A stretch of DNA of 64,000 nucleotides, from the NCBI RefSeq assembly GCF_000717595.1, contig NZ_JNZO01000002.1:124001-188000 (forward strand), in the 5' to 3' direction. Source of the stretch: Streptomyces flavochromogenes (lineage in GTDB: Bacteria; Actinomycetota; Actinomycetes; Streptomycetales; Streptomycetaceae). The position numbers and the translations under genes were made by a program. A model generated the notes under the pieces. The model was not told the origin of the DNA. It saw only the letters and a program-made list of their open reading frames with translations, and ran no database searches. Shown here piece by piece: positions 15,400 to 23,295 of the stretch. Each line of letters opens with the position of its first letter. Position 1 is the first letter of the stretch.

Positions 15400-15801
15400 C
15401 TATGGCGCGTAGCGCCACGGCCCGTCTTCGCAGTCGACGCGCACCCCGTTCTTGTAGAAGCAGAACTTGACCCGCAGTACGTCCTCGGTGTGCGTCACGG
15501 CCTTGCCGGAGTTGTCGGAGCCGTTGTCATCGATCTGGTCGGAGTAGGTCAGGCTGTTCTTCCACTGGATGTACGCCCCGATCGCGGAGCCGTCGGCGTT
15601 TCCGTCGTACACCCATACCCACGATTGGTTACCGGCCCGGTTGGGGCCGTTGTCGACTTCGATCTGGTTGCCGTAGAAGGTCCACTCGCACCGCCACCCG
15701 CTACAGCCATCGGCGGTGGCGGGGCTTGCCGACAGCGCTACCAATCCGGTGACCGTCGCCGCAATTCCGAGGAGGCGCGAGTGCCTCGATGTCCGGGTCA
15801 T
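15400..15801 (-). CDS. Small secreted protein, unknown function
   Basis: A 133-residue protein with a Sec signal peptide: basic MTRTSRHSR, a hydrophobic core LLGIAATVTGLVAL, and a likely cut after SPATA. The mature part (about 102 residues) is polar, with two cysteines near its start (DGCSGWRCEW) and two near its end (KFCFYKNGVRVDCEDG), suggesting two disulfides, and is rich in Trp, Tyr, Asn and Asp. I do not recognise the family. Start chosen at ATG 15801 for the signal peptide; no strong ribosome-binding site is seen. It sits between arsR and the arsI operon, but nothing ties it to arsenic. Confidence 0.7.
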   Translation of the reverse strand: MTRTSRHSRLLGIAATVTGLVALSASPATADGCSGWRCEWTFYGNQIEVDNGPNRAGNQSWVWVYDGNADGSAIGAYIQWKNSLTYSDQIDDNGSDNSGKAVTHTEDVLRVKFCFYKNGVRVDCEDGPWRYAP

Positions 15802-15987
15802 GGCGGGCGAGCGTAGTGCTGTCCCCAGAGCCGCACCCAGCCTCGTTCCAGCCGTACTGCGGTGGTCGTCATCGGCTTCGGCCGGAACTGCTCGCAGCTG
15901 CGTGGCGCAGCCGCGCGCGCCAATGCGGTCGGGCTGCCTCGTTTCGACGGCACGCGCTTGGCGGTTATGACTTCGACGGATGTCTAT

Positions 15988-16003
15988 GTTGACGCTCGTC
16001 GAA
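15988..16003 (+). promoter_or_regulatory. ArsR-type operator 2, over the -35 of arsI operon
   Basis: GTTGAC-GCTC-GTCGAA. The TTGACG within it could be a -35 box, with CATGCT 17 bp later as -10; bound ArsR would block the polymerase. Confidence 0.65.
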
Positions 16004-16030
16004 TCAAGTGCCATGCTGAGGACGTAAGAG

Positions 16031-16046
16031 ATCGACGAACGTCGAA
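16031..16046 (+). promoter_or_regulatory. ArsR-type operator 3, before flavoprotein gene
   Basis: ATCGAC-GAAC-GTCGAA, same geometry as operators 1 and 2, lying 43 bp centre to centre after operator 2 and 17 bp before the GTG start. Confidence 0.6.
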
Positions 16047-16063
16047 TCAAAAGGGGAAGATCC

Positions 16064-17431
16064 GTGAACGTCACCGCCATCGACCAGTTGCCCGTCGTGG
16101 TCGTCGGAGCCGGGCCTGCCGGTCTGGCCGCTGCCGCGCACCTCGTCGACCGGGGTCTGGAACCCTTGGTCCTGGAGGCCGGCACCCAGGCGGGAGCCGC
16201 TGTGCGGGAGTGGTCCCACGTGCGGCTCTTCTCCGCCTGGGGCGAGGTCGTCGACCCCATCGCCGAGAAGCTTCTGGCTCCGACGGGCTGGGTGAAGCCT
16301 GACGCGGACACCTACCCGACCGGCGGGGACTGGGCGGTCGCGTACCTACAGCCGCTCGCGGACGTCCTCGGCGACAGGGTCCGGCTCGACGCCCGTGTCA
16401 CTGGTATCTCCCGCACCGGACGCGACCGCGTCGTCGACGCCGACCGCGAGCAGCAGCCCTTCACCGTGCACATCCGGTACGGCGACGGACGCGAGGAGCG
16501 CGTCCTCGCCCGGGCCGTGATCGACGCCTCCGGTACGTGGGCCACCCCGAGCCCCGCCGGCGCCGACGGCCTCCCGGCCCTGGGCGAGCGCGCGGTGGCA
16601 GACCGAATCTCCTACCGCGTTCCCGACCTCAAGGACCCCGCCGTGCGGGCCCGTTACGCAGGCCGGCGCACCGCCGTCATCGGCTCCGGAGCCTCCGCCT
16701 TCACTGCTCTCGCCTCGCTCGCGGCTCTCGCGAAGTCCCGGGACGGCGCGGACACCCGCGCGACCTGGATCCTGCGGCGCGCCATCTCGGGCAACACCTT
16801 CGGCGGAGGCAGCGCTGACCAGCTCCCCGCCCGCGGCTCCCTCGGCCTCGCGGCGAAGGCCGCGGTCGACGAGGGGTACGCGGACGCCGTCACCGGCTTC
16901 CGTACGGATGCGATCGAGCGCGACGGCGAGCACCTGGTCCTGGTTGCCGAGGACGGCCGACGGCTCGACCCGGTCGACGAGGTCATCGTCCTCACCGGCT
17001 TCCGCCCCGACCTGACCTTCCTCGATGAGCTCCGCCTCGGCCTGGACGACCGTCTCCAGGCCCCGGTCGAGCTGGCTCCGCTGATCGACCCGAACCAGCA
17101 CTCCTGCGGCACGGTCTACCCGCACGGTGTGAAGGAGCTGGCGCACCCGGAGGAAGGCGTGTATCTGGTGGGCATGAAGTCCTACGGCCGAGCTCCCTCC
17201 TTCCTGGCCCTCACCGGCTACGAGCAGGTCCGCTCGGTCGTCGCCGCCATCGCCGGCGACCGTGAGTCCGCCGAACGCGTCGAGCTCGTACTCCCCGAGA
17301 CCGGGGTCTGCGGCGGCGCCGGCCTCTTCGACCAGCCCGCCGACACCCCGACCGACGACGGCGGCTGCTGCGCGAGCCCGACGGCGCTCCAGATCGGCGT
17401 CGGAGCCCCGGCCGTCTCCGGCGGCTGCTGA
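16064..17431 (+). CDS. FAD/NAD(P)-binding oxidoreductase of the arsI operon
   Basis: Flavoprotein of 455 residues with an N-terminal FAD loop VVVGAGPAGLAAAAHL, an ATG-like DASGTWATPS linker, a second dinucleotide loop AVIGSGASAFTALASL, and LTGFRPDLTFL near residue 310. The tail is unusual: GGCGGAG, then GGCCAS and a final SGGC, possible trivalent-arsenic ligands. Likely an NADPH oxidase or monooxygenase acting on an arsenical; the exact reaction is unknown. GTG start behind AAGGGGAAGA. First gene of an operon with arsI (38-bp gap) and an MFS transporter, under two ArsR-type operators. Confidence 0.85.
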   Translation: MNVTAIDQLPVVVVGAGPAGLAAAAHLVDRGLEPLVLEAGTQAGAAVREWSHVRLFSAWGEVVDPIAEKLLAPTGWVKPDADTYPTGGDWAVAYLQPLADVLGDRVRLDARVTGISRTGRDRVVDADREQQPFTVHIRYGDGREERVLARAVIDASGTWATPSPAGADGLPALGERAVADRISYRVPDLKDPAVRARYAGRRTAVIGSGASAFTALASLAALAKSRDGADTRATWILRRAISGNTFGGGSADQLPARGSLGLAAKAAVDEGYADAVTGFRTDAIERDGEHLVLVAEDGRRLDPVDEVIVLTGFRPDLTFLDELRLGLDDRLQAPVELAPLIDPNQHSCGTVYPHGVKELAHPEEGVYLVGMKSYGRAPSFLALTGYEQVRSVVAAIAGDRESAERVELVLPETGVCGGAGLFDQPADTPTDDGGCCASPTALQIGVGAPAVSGGC

Positions 17432-17469
17432 CCCCGGCCCATCCACCCACCCGCAGCTGGAGGAACACG

Positions 17470-17937
17470 ATGTCCCGCGTACAGCTCGCCCTGCGCGTAC
17501 CCGACCTGGCGGCGTCCGTCGCCTTCTACAGCAAGCTCTTCGGCACCGAACCGGCCAAGCTCCGTGACGGCTACGCCAACTTCGCCATCGAGGAACCGCC
17601 GCTCAAGCTCGTCCTCGTCGAAGGCGCCGAGAACGAGGACACCCGTCTGGACCACCTCGGCGTCGAGGTGGGCACCACCGAGGCGGTGCACGCCGCCACC
17701 GCCCGCCTGGGCGAGGCCGGTCTGCCGACGACGGAGGAGAACGACACCACCTGCTGTTACGCCCTCCAGGACAAGGTGTGGGTCCACGGCCCCGGCCGTG
17801 AACCGTGGGAGGTGTACGTCGTCAAGGCAGACGCCGACACCCTGACCAAGCAACAGGGCAGCACCTGCTGTGCCGGCACAGCGACCACCGCTGACAACGA
17901 GGCGAGTGAACCGGTCGCCGCCGGCGGATGCTGCTGA
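17470..17937 (+). CDS. arsI: ArsI-type C-As lyase (ArsI/CadI family VOC dioxygenase)
   Basis: Fe(II)-dependent VOC-fold enzyme that cleaves the carbon-arsenic bond of methylarsenite and trivalent aromatic arsenicals. In 155 residues: Q5, H62 (LDHLGVEV) and E114 (REPWEVYVV) are spaced as the VOC metal triad, and the vicinal cysteines C95/C96 (DTTCCYAL) are the arsenic-binding pair that defines ArsI. The C-terminus adds STCCAGT and a final GGCC, an extension beyond the catalytic domain that echoes the Cys tail of the upstream flavoprotein. Seven bases separate it from the MFS gene. Confidence 0.93.
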   Translation: MSRVQLALRVPDLAASVAFYSKLFGTEPAKLRDGYANFAIEEPPLKLVLVEGAENEDTRLDHLGVEVGTTEAVHAATARLGEAGLPTTEENDTTCCYALQDKVWVHGPGREPWEVYVVKADADTLTKQQGSTCCAGTATTADNEASEPVAAGGCC

Positions 17938-17944
17938 TCTCTCG

Positions 17945-19162
17945 ATGACCGACCTTCACACCCGCGGAGCCGCGACCGGAGCAGGGGACCGGTCGCGGCC
18001 CCGTGCCGTTCTGCCCGCGCTCTGCGCCACCCAGATCACCAGCTGGGGCATCGTCTACTACGCCTTCCCGGTCCTGAACCCACAGATCACCGCCGACAGC
18101 GGATGGTCCACCGGCGCCACGATGGCGGCGTTCTCGCTTGCCCTGGTCGTCTCCGGGATCGCCGGGATACGCGTGGGCCGCATCATCGACCACCGCGGCC
18201 CACGCACGGTCATGACGGCGGGCTCCGTGGCCGGGGTCCTGAGTCTGGTGATCGTGGCCCTGGCACCGAACCTTCCGGTGTTCTTCGCCGGGTGGCTGCT
18301 GGGCGGGTTGGCCATGGCGGCCACCTTCTACCAGCCCGCGTTCGCCGCACTCACCCGCTGGTGGGCCCCCGACCACGTCCGCGCCCTCACGATCGTCACT
18401 CTTGCCGGCGGCCTCGCCTCCACGGTCTTCGCCCCGCTCACCGCGGCCCTGGCCGACCAACTGTCGTGGCGCGAGACCTATCTGGTGCTGGCGGCGATCC
18501 TCGCCGCCGTCACGATCCCGGCCCACGCGATCGCCCTCAGAGCCCCCTGGCCCCCGGCGGCACCCTCCCCGGCCGGTACGGACGCGAGCCCCGGCTCGGT
18601 CGCCCGCAGCCGACCGTTCCTCCTGCTCGCGGTCGCGTTCACTCTCTCGGCCTTCGCGATGTACGCCGTGGTCGTCACTCTCGTCCCGCTCCTACTCGAA
18701 CGCGGCTACACCACATCCCAAGCGGCCTGGGCTCTCGGCCTCGGCGGCGCGGGCCAGACCCTCGGCCGCACGCTCTACGCCCCGCTCGCCCGCCACACCG
18801 GCACGACAGTCCGCACCACGACCCTCATCGCACTGGGCGCCCTGACCACCGCGGCCCTCGCCGTCACACCGGGCCCGTACGGCCTGGTGATCGCGGTGTC
18901 GATCGCAGCAGGCATGGTCCGCGGCAACCTCACTCTCCTCCAGGCGACCGCGATCACCGACCGCTGGGGTACACGGCACTACGGCCGACTCTCCGGAATC
19001 CTCGCCGCTCCAGCCATGACTGCCTCAGCCCTCGCCCCCTTCGCCGCCGCCCTGCTCGCCGGACCGCTGGGCGGCTATCCAGAGCTCTTCGGAGCGCTCG
19101 CTGGTATCGGGGTGGTGGCAGCGCTCGTCGCCACGGCGACATCCGTCCGTATCGCGAGGTAG
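17945..19162 (+). CDS. MFS transporter of the arsI operon
   Basis: A 405-residue major-facilitator transporter with about 12 membrane segments. The region VGRIIDHRGPRTVMTAG is the conserved loop 2-3 motif, and TLARWW-type and ALGLGGAGQTLGRTLY segments recur in the MFS group related to monocarboxylate and arsenic-operon transporters. Start at ATG 17945, seven bases after arsI; the reading frame is open further upstream inside arsI but that part has no hydrophobic start. Context suggests export of arsenite released by ArsI or of an oxidised organoarsenical; substrate unknown. Confidence 0.85.
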   Translation: MTDLHTRGAATGAGDRSRPRAVLPALCATQITSWGIVYYAFPVLNPQITADSGWSTGATMAAFSLALVVSGIAGIRVGRIIDHRGPRTVMTAGSVAGVLSLVIVALAPNLPVFFAGWLLGGLAMAATFYQPAFAALTRWWAPDHVRALTIVTLAGGLASTVFAPLTAALADQLSWRETYLVLAAILAAVTIPAHAIALRAPWPPAAPSPAGTDASPGSVARSRPFLLLAVAFTLSAFAMYAVVVTLVPLLLERGYTTSQAAWALGLGGAGQTLGRTLYAPLARHTGTTVRTTTLIALGALTTAALAVTPGPYGLVIAVSIAAGMVRGNLTLLQATAITDRWGTRHYGRLSGILAAPAMTASALAPFAAALLAGPLGGYPELFGALAGIGVVAALVATATSVRIAR

Positions 19163-19335
19163 ACCCCGAACCAGGCGTGTGAGCGTCTGGGGACCAGACT
19201 TGGGGACCAGTGTGCACTGCAGGGGTCTCAGCCAGAGAGCTTGGGTGGCGTCTGGAGAAGCATGCCCGCGGTTAGCAACACGCCTCGACGGCGGGCCCGC
19301 CAGGGGGAGGCTCTTCACGTGAGCCCGCAGGGGCC

Positions 19336-19452
19336 ATGCGCGACCGACGCCGACCGGCGCGCACCCCGACCACCGTCGCCGCCCTCACGGCGGCCGCCGC
19401 CGTGATCAGCTACCTGGCTCTCAACGCGCAGGCCCCACGGCGAGTTGAGTAG
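19336..19452 (+). CDS. Possible 38-residue membrane peptide
   Basis: Reads MRDRRRPARTPTTVAALTAA, then a hydrophobic stretch to SYLALNAQAPRRVE and TAG: a basic N-terminus and one potential membrane helix. The stop lies inside a 16-bp palindrome. Codon bias is acceptable, but no clear ribosome-binding site is seen. It could be a chance frame. Confidence 0.35.
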   Translation: MRDRRRPARTPTTVAALTAAAAVISYLALNAQAPRRVE

Positions 19453-19461
19453 CGCTACTCA
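19446..19461. promoter_or_regulatory. Perfect 16-bp palindrome upstream of SCO4225-like gene
   Basis: TGAGTAGCGCTACTCA lies 78 bp before the ATG at 19540. Length and symmetry fit a TetR- or GntR-family operator; the regulator is not in the neighbourhood. Confidence 0.55.
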
Positions 19462-19539
19462 GGCGCCGGGGGGCTGCGCCTCGCACGATGGAACCGTCGT
19501 CGACACGGCGGCACCGGTCCCGTCCAGGAGGAATCGATC

Positions 19540-19875
19540 ATGCGAGACAGCCGCCCACGCACTCTCGTCCGGCTCGCGTTCGCCAACCCCGCCTCGCTGG
19601 TCTACCTCGGCCTGGTGGTCGCAGCGGCGCTCCCCATGCTGTTCGCCTCAGCGACCGCAGACAGCAGCTTCGCGGCCGTCTGGATCCTCCTGATCACTGC
19701 GCCGACCAGCATGGTCCTGCTCCTCCCCGACTTCGCGGACGGCGACTCGGGCCTGGCGACCGGGTACTTCCTCGCTGTGCTGGCCTTCTCCGCGCTGCTC
19801 CACTCCTTCCTCCTCGGCCTCGCATACCGGGGACTCCGGGGAATCCCGGCGCAGCAGGCCCGCATCACCACGTGA
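19540..19875 (+). CDS. SCO4225-like small membrane protein
   Basis: A 111-residue integral membrane protein with three or four helices: SLVYLGLVVAAALPMLFASA, AAVWILLITAPTSMVLLL, and GYFLAVLAFSALLHSFLLGLAY. The pattern resembles the streptomycete SCO4225 family, whose function is not known. An excellent AGGAGG is placed nine bases before the ATG. A perfect palindrome lies upstream, so expression is probably controlled by a dedicated repressor. Confidence 0.8.
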   Translation: MRDSRPRTLVRLAFANPASLVYLGLVVAAALPMLFASATADSSFAAVWILLITAPTSMVLLLPDFADGDSGLATGYFLAVLAFSALLHSFLLGLAYRGLRGIPAQQARITT

Positions 19876-20101
19876 AACCCCCCGACTCCACAAAGCGCCA
19901 TGAGCCAGAGCCGAGCCCGGACAGCAGGGTACGTACCGCGCAGAGGCGGTCGACATCGTTGGCTCAGCGTGGCTCGGGGTACCCGTCCAGACCAAAGGGG
20001 GCCGACGATGTGCGCGACGGCGCACGACCGACACCCACCCGCACAGCCTGCGCCCGGATTACCCTTGACCCTTACTTTCGGGGGCCATCCGGGCATCAAC
20101 T

Positions 20102-20126
20102 CGCCCTGACCGGTGTCGTCAGGGCG
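20102..20126. terminator. Terminator between SCO4225-like gene and response regulator
   Basis: Nine-bp perfect stem CGCCCTGAC/GTCAGGGCG with a 7-nt loop, followed by TGTTT on the plus strand, five bases from the stop of the leftward response regulator. Likely bidirectional. Confidence 0.75.
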
Positions 20127-20130
20127 TGTT

Positions 20131-20808
20131 TCAGTGGCCGGCCGGCCGGACGAGGCCGGTGTCGAAGGCGAAGACGGCTGCCTGGGTGCGGTCGCGCAGC
20201 CCCAGCTTGACCAGGATGCGGCTCACATGGGTCTTGACGGTCTGTTCGGCCACGACGAGACAGGTCGCTATCTCCGCGTTCGACAGGCCCTGGGCGACGA
20301 GGGTCAGGACCTCGGTCTCCCGCTCCGTCAGCGCCCCGACGCGGTCCTTCAGAGGGCTGCGAGGGGTGGCACTGAGCCGCGAGAACTCCGCGATCAGACG
20401 TTTGGTGAGGTCGGGGGCGAGCAGGGCGTCGCCCCGCGCCACCACCCTGACCGCCTCGGCGAGTTCGTCGGCGGAGGCGTCCTTCAGCAGGAATCCCGAG
20501 GCGCCGGCCCGCAGTGCCTCGTAGACGTACTCGTCCAGGTCGAAGGTGGTCAGGACGAGGACCTTCACGGTGGAGCCGGCGGCCGTGGTGAGGACGCGGG
20601 TGGCCTCGATGCCGCCGGTGCCGGGCATGCGGATGTCCATGAGGACGACATCGGGCGAGAGATCCGCGACCTTGGCCACCGCGTCGGCGCCGTCCACCGC
20701 CTGACCCACGACCTCGATGCCGGGCTCGGCGTTGAGCAGCACCGTGAACCCCTGTCTGACCATCATCTGGTCGTCCGCGATGAGGACGCGGATGGTGCCG
20801 CCGGTCAT
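20131..20808 (-). CDS. NarL/LuxR-family response regulator
   Basis: Two-component response regulator of 225 residues. The receiver domain (about 5-120) has the acidic pair DD near residue 12, the phosphoacceptor D58 (VVLMDIRMP) and the conserved Lys in GFLLKDAS. A LuxR-type HTH occupies the C-terminus (LTERETEVLTLVAQGLSNAEI, VVAEQTVKTHVSRILVKLGL). Its ATG overlaps the stop of the partner kinase by 4 bp. The target genes are unknown; the coupled hydrolase and acyltransferase are candidates. Confidence 0.95.
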   Translation of the reverse strand: MTGGTIRVLIADDQMMVRQGFTVLLNAEPGIEVVGQAVDGADAVAKVADLSPDVVLMDIRMPGTGGIEATRVLTTAAGSTVKVLVLTTFDLDEYVYEALRAGASGFLLKDASADELAEAVRVVARGDALLAPDLTKRLIAEFSRLSATPRSPLKDRVGALTERETEVLTLVAQGLSNAEIATCLVVAEQTVKTHVSRILVKLGLRDRTQAAVFAFDTGLVRPAGH

Positions 20809-22136
20809 GTGCCGTCCTTGGGGGTGTCGAGGGGCAGGGTGGCGGCCACCTCGTAGCCGCCGTCGGCGGTCGGCCCGGTGACCAGCTCGCCGCCCAGCAT
20901 GGCGGTGCGTTCCCGCATGCCGAGCAGGCCGTGGCCGAGTCCCGGCGACAGGGGGAGGGCGGCGGGGTCCACGGGGCGGGTGGCCGGGGCGTTGGTGATC
21001 CGGAGGGTGAGTCCCGTGGTCAGGTAGCCGGTCTCCACCCGCACGGGGGCTCCCGGTGCGTGCCGCATCGCGTTGCTGAGCGCCTCCTGGACGATGCGGT
21101 ACGCGGACAGCTCGACGCCCGGCGCGAGCCGGCGGCGTTCTCCACGGGTGGCGTTGTCGACGGACAGGCCGGTGGCGCGGACGTTGTCGAGCAGCTCGTC
21201 GAGCCGGTCCAGGGTGGGTTGCGGGGTGTGCCGTACGGAGTCGGCCGCCGGGTCCTCCGCGCGCAGGACGCCGAGGACGCGGCGCAGTTCGGTCAGCGCC
21301 TCGACGGCGTTCTGGCGTATGCCCGCCAGATTCTCCCGCAGTTCCTCGGACGGGTTCTCGACGAGGTGCGGCGCCACCTGAGCCTGGATGGAGATCACGG
21401 ACATGTGGTGGGCGACGACGTCGTGGAGTTCGCGGGCGATCCGTCCGCGCTCCTCCAGGACGGTGCGCATGGCCCGCTCCTCGGCGGTGAGGACCTCCTG
21501 CTCGACCAGTTTGTTCCGGGCCACCCGGCTCAGCCGCAGGGAGGCGCCGACGACCGCCGCGATCGCGAAGGCGAGCGTGCCGCCGGCCAGGTCCTCGTTG
21601 TGCGCGATGTCCGAGGGCACGGCCGTGCTGCCCAGCCCGGAGAGCACCGTGAGCAGGAACGTGACGGCGGTGACGAGAGGGGGGACGCGCAGCGCGAGGA
21701 GCAGCACCACGAAGGTGTGCACGACGATGCCCCACATGCTCCACGGCCAGAGCAGGTCGGGTCCGACGGTCGTGTCGGCGATCTCGGCGGTCAGGATCAG
21801 GCTGAGCGTGGACAGCCACCAGGCCGGCACCGGTCGGCTCAGGGCGAGGACGAGGGAGGCGGCCTGGAGGATCACGAGGAGTTCGACCGGGGCGGAGAGG
21901 CCGTTCATCGCCTCGCTGTACTCGGCCATCTTGGCGACGCCCGCGAAGACGGCGAGCAGCACGAGGTGTCCGTGCGGCAGCCGGCCGAACCAGGTCAGAC
22001 GCGGCAGCGGGTCGCGGGCCGTCGTCCACAGGTCGCGGCGCAGCGTGCTCGGCGCCCTGCGCAGGGCGGCGCCCAGCGCCCGCCCGTAACCGTCCCCCAC
22101 CCGATCCCCCTTGTCGGTCACGTCCACCCTATGCAC
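20805..22136 (-). CDS. NarL-type sensor histidine kinase
   Basis: Membrane sensor of 443 residues: five or six hydrophobic segments in residues 55-205, then the HisKA_3 dimerisation domain with the phospho-accepting histidine in RIARELHDVVAHHMSVI, and a HATPase domain with YRIVQEALSNAMRHAPGA (N box) and GHGLLGMRERTAMLGG (G boxes). The start may be the first ATG or the GTG five codons later. It overlaps the acyltransferase stop by 8 bp and the response regulator start by 4 bp, so all four leftward genes at 20131-24241 appear to be one coupled operon. Confidence 0.94.
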   Translation of the reverse strand: MHRVDVTDKGDRVGDGYGRALGAALRRAPSTLRRDLWTTARDPLPRLTWFGRLPHGHLVLLAVFAGVAKMAEYSEAMNGLSAPVELLVILQAASLVLALSRPVPAWWLSTLSLILTAEIADTTVGPDLLWPWSMWGIVVHTFVVLLLALRVPPLVTAVTFLLTVLSGLGSTAVPSDIAHNEDLAGGTLAFAIAAVVGASLRLSRVARNKLVEQEVLTAEERAMRTVLEERGRIARELHDVVAHHMSVISIQAQVAPHLVENPSEELRENLAGIRQNAVEALTELRRVLGVLRAEDPAADSVRHTPQPTLDRLDELLDNVRATGLSVDNATRGERRRLAPGVELSAYRIVQEALSNAMRHAPGAPVRVETGYLTTGLTLRITNAPATRPVDPAALPLSPGLGHGLLGMRERTAMLGGELVTGPTADGGYEVAATLPLDTPKDGT

Positions 22137-23295
22137 GCTGTACCTGCTTTCTCGCGGCGGGTCGCCGCACTCGGGACGGACGGCGGCCGCCCGCTTCGTA
22201 CGTACGGAAGACGGCGACGCACACGAGCAGCGCGATCCCGAACACGGGCAGCCAGGCGAACCGTGCGAGGACCCAGCCGTATCCGTCGGGGGCGGTGTGC
22301 AGACCGGTCGCCGGGCCGTGCCCGGTCAGCCCGCCGGCCCAGAGGCCCAGCATCGTGACGGCCATCATCGCGGTCTGGTGCCACAGGAAGACCGTCATGG
22401 CGGTGAGGTTGACGAGGGCCACGGCCGCCCAGGCGGCGGGCCGCCTCAGGACCCGGCGCAGTGGGCCGACGAGCAGGAACGCCGCGCCGCACTGGGCGAT
22501 GCCGAAGGTGACGGCGGCGAGCGTGGGCGGGTTGAGGTTGGAGACGGCCGCGTCGGGCACGCCGACCATGGACGCCGGATAGCCGGCGAGGACGACGAGG
22601 AGGACGGTGGCCGGAGCGCCCGTGATCAGCAGGGCCCGCCCGGCGGACCGCTCCCTGATGCCGCGCCGGGCCCACAGGGCCCCGAGGCAGTACGGAACGA
22701 GCCAGCCGGCCGCCACGTTCGTCCAGCCGAGCCACTCGGGTCCGCCGAAGCCGAAGCGGATCACATCGATGTGCACGACGACGGCGAACGGCCACAGCGG
22801 GTGCACCCTGGCGACCAGCGGGGTCGCCGCCGTGAGGGCGGCGAAGACCAGCAGGAACCAGAGCGGGGAGAGGACCAGCTTGCCGAGCGTGTGGACGGTC
22901 TGCCAGGGCACCCCGCCCAGGGTCATCACGAGTGCCGCGGCGGCCCACACGGAGAGGACGACGGCCACGGGCCGGAACAGCCGGCCGAGCCGCGCGGTGA
23001 GCCAGTCGCGGTAGGACGTGCCCTGGACGAGGGCGGCGGTGTGGCTTCCGGCGGCGACCCGTCCGCCGACCAGGAAGAAGACGGCCAGTGTCTGGAACAC
23101 CCAGGAGACCGGGGTGAACTCGGGCAGCCGGCTCAGCGGGCTGACGGCCCGCAAGGTGCCGCTGTCGGTGGTCAGGGCCGTCACCAGCCAGTGTCCGAGG
23201 ACCACGCCGAGGATGGCGAGGGCGCGCAGGGCGTCGAGGGCGCGGTCGCGGCCCGGCGGGGTGGCGGCGTCGATCCGGAGGGCGAGGTCACGCAT
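22129..23295 (-). CDS. Acyltransferase family 3 membrane protein
   Basis: Integral membrane O-acyltransferase of 388 residues. RALDALRALAILGVVLGHWLV at the N-terminus contains the family's conserved R and catalytic H; VFFLVGGRVAAGSH and about ten further helices follow, including NLTAMTVFLWHQTAMMAV. Such enzymes acylate sugars, peptidoglycan or lipids at the membrane; the acceptor is unknown. Start ATG 23295 lies eight bases inside the hydrolase stop. Being locked between a secreted hydrolase and a two-component pair suggests a cell-envelope role. Confidence 0.88.
   Translation of the reverse strand: MRDLALRIDAATPPGRDRALDALRALAILGVVLGHWLVTALTTDSGTLRAVSPLSRLPEFTPVSWVFQTLAVFFLVGGRVAAGSHTAALVQGTSYRDWLTARLGRLFRPVAVVLSVWAAAALVMTLGGVPWQTVHTLGKLVLSPLWFLLVFAALTAATPLVARVHPLWPFAVVVHIDVIRFGFGGPEWLGWTNVAAGWLVPYCLGALWARRGIRERSAGRALLITGAPATVLLVVLAGYPASMVGVPDAAVSNLNPPTLAAVTFGIAQCGAAFLLVGPLRRVLRRPAAWAAVALVNLTAMTVFLWHQTAMMAVTMLGLWAGGLTGHGPATGLHTAPDGYGWVLARFAWLPVFGIALLVCVAVFRTYEAGGRRPSRVRRPAARKQVQRA

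Noticed and set aside
17945..19162. ArsJ (1-arseno-3-phosphoglycerate exporter)
   Set aside because: ArsJ works with a neighbouring glyceraldehyde-3-phosphate dehydrogenase gene, and none is present here.
19180..19220. Attachment site, from repeated GGGGACCAG near the end of the arsenic island
   Set aside because: Two 9-bp copies 13 bp apart are too short; no tRNA gene or integrase is seen at either side of the island.
20931..22358. Long rightward open frame opposite the histidine kinase
   Set aside because: Its product is Gly/Arg/Val-rich without any domain, while the opposite strand encodes a complete sensor kinase. Long antisense frames are expected at this GC content.
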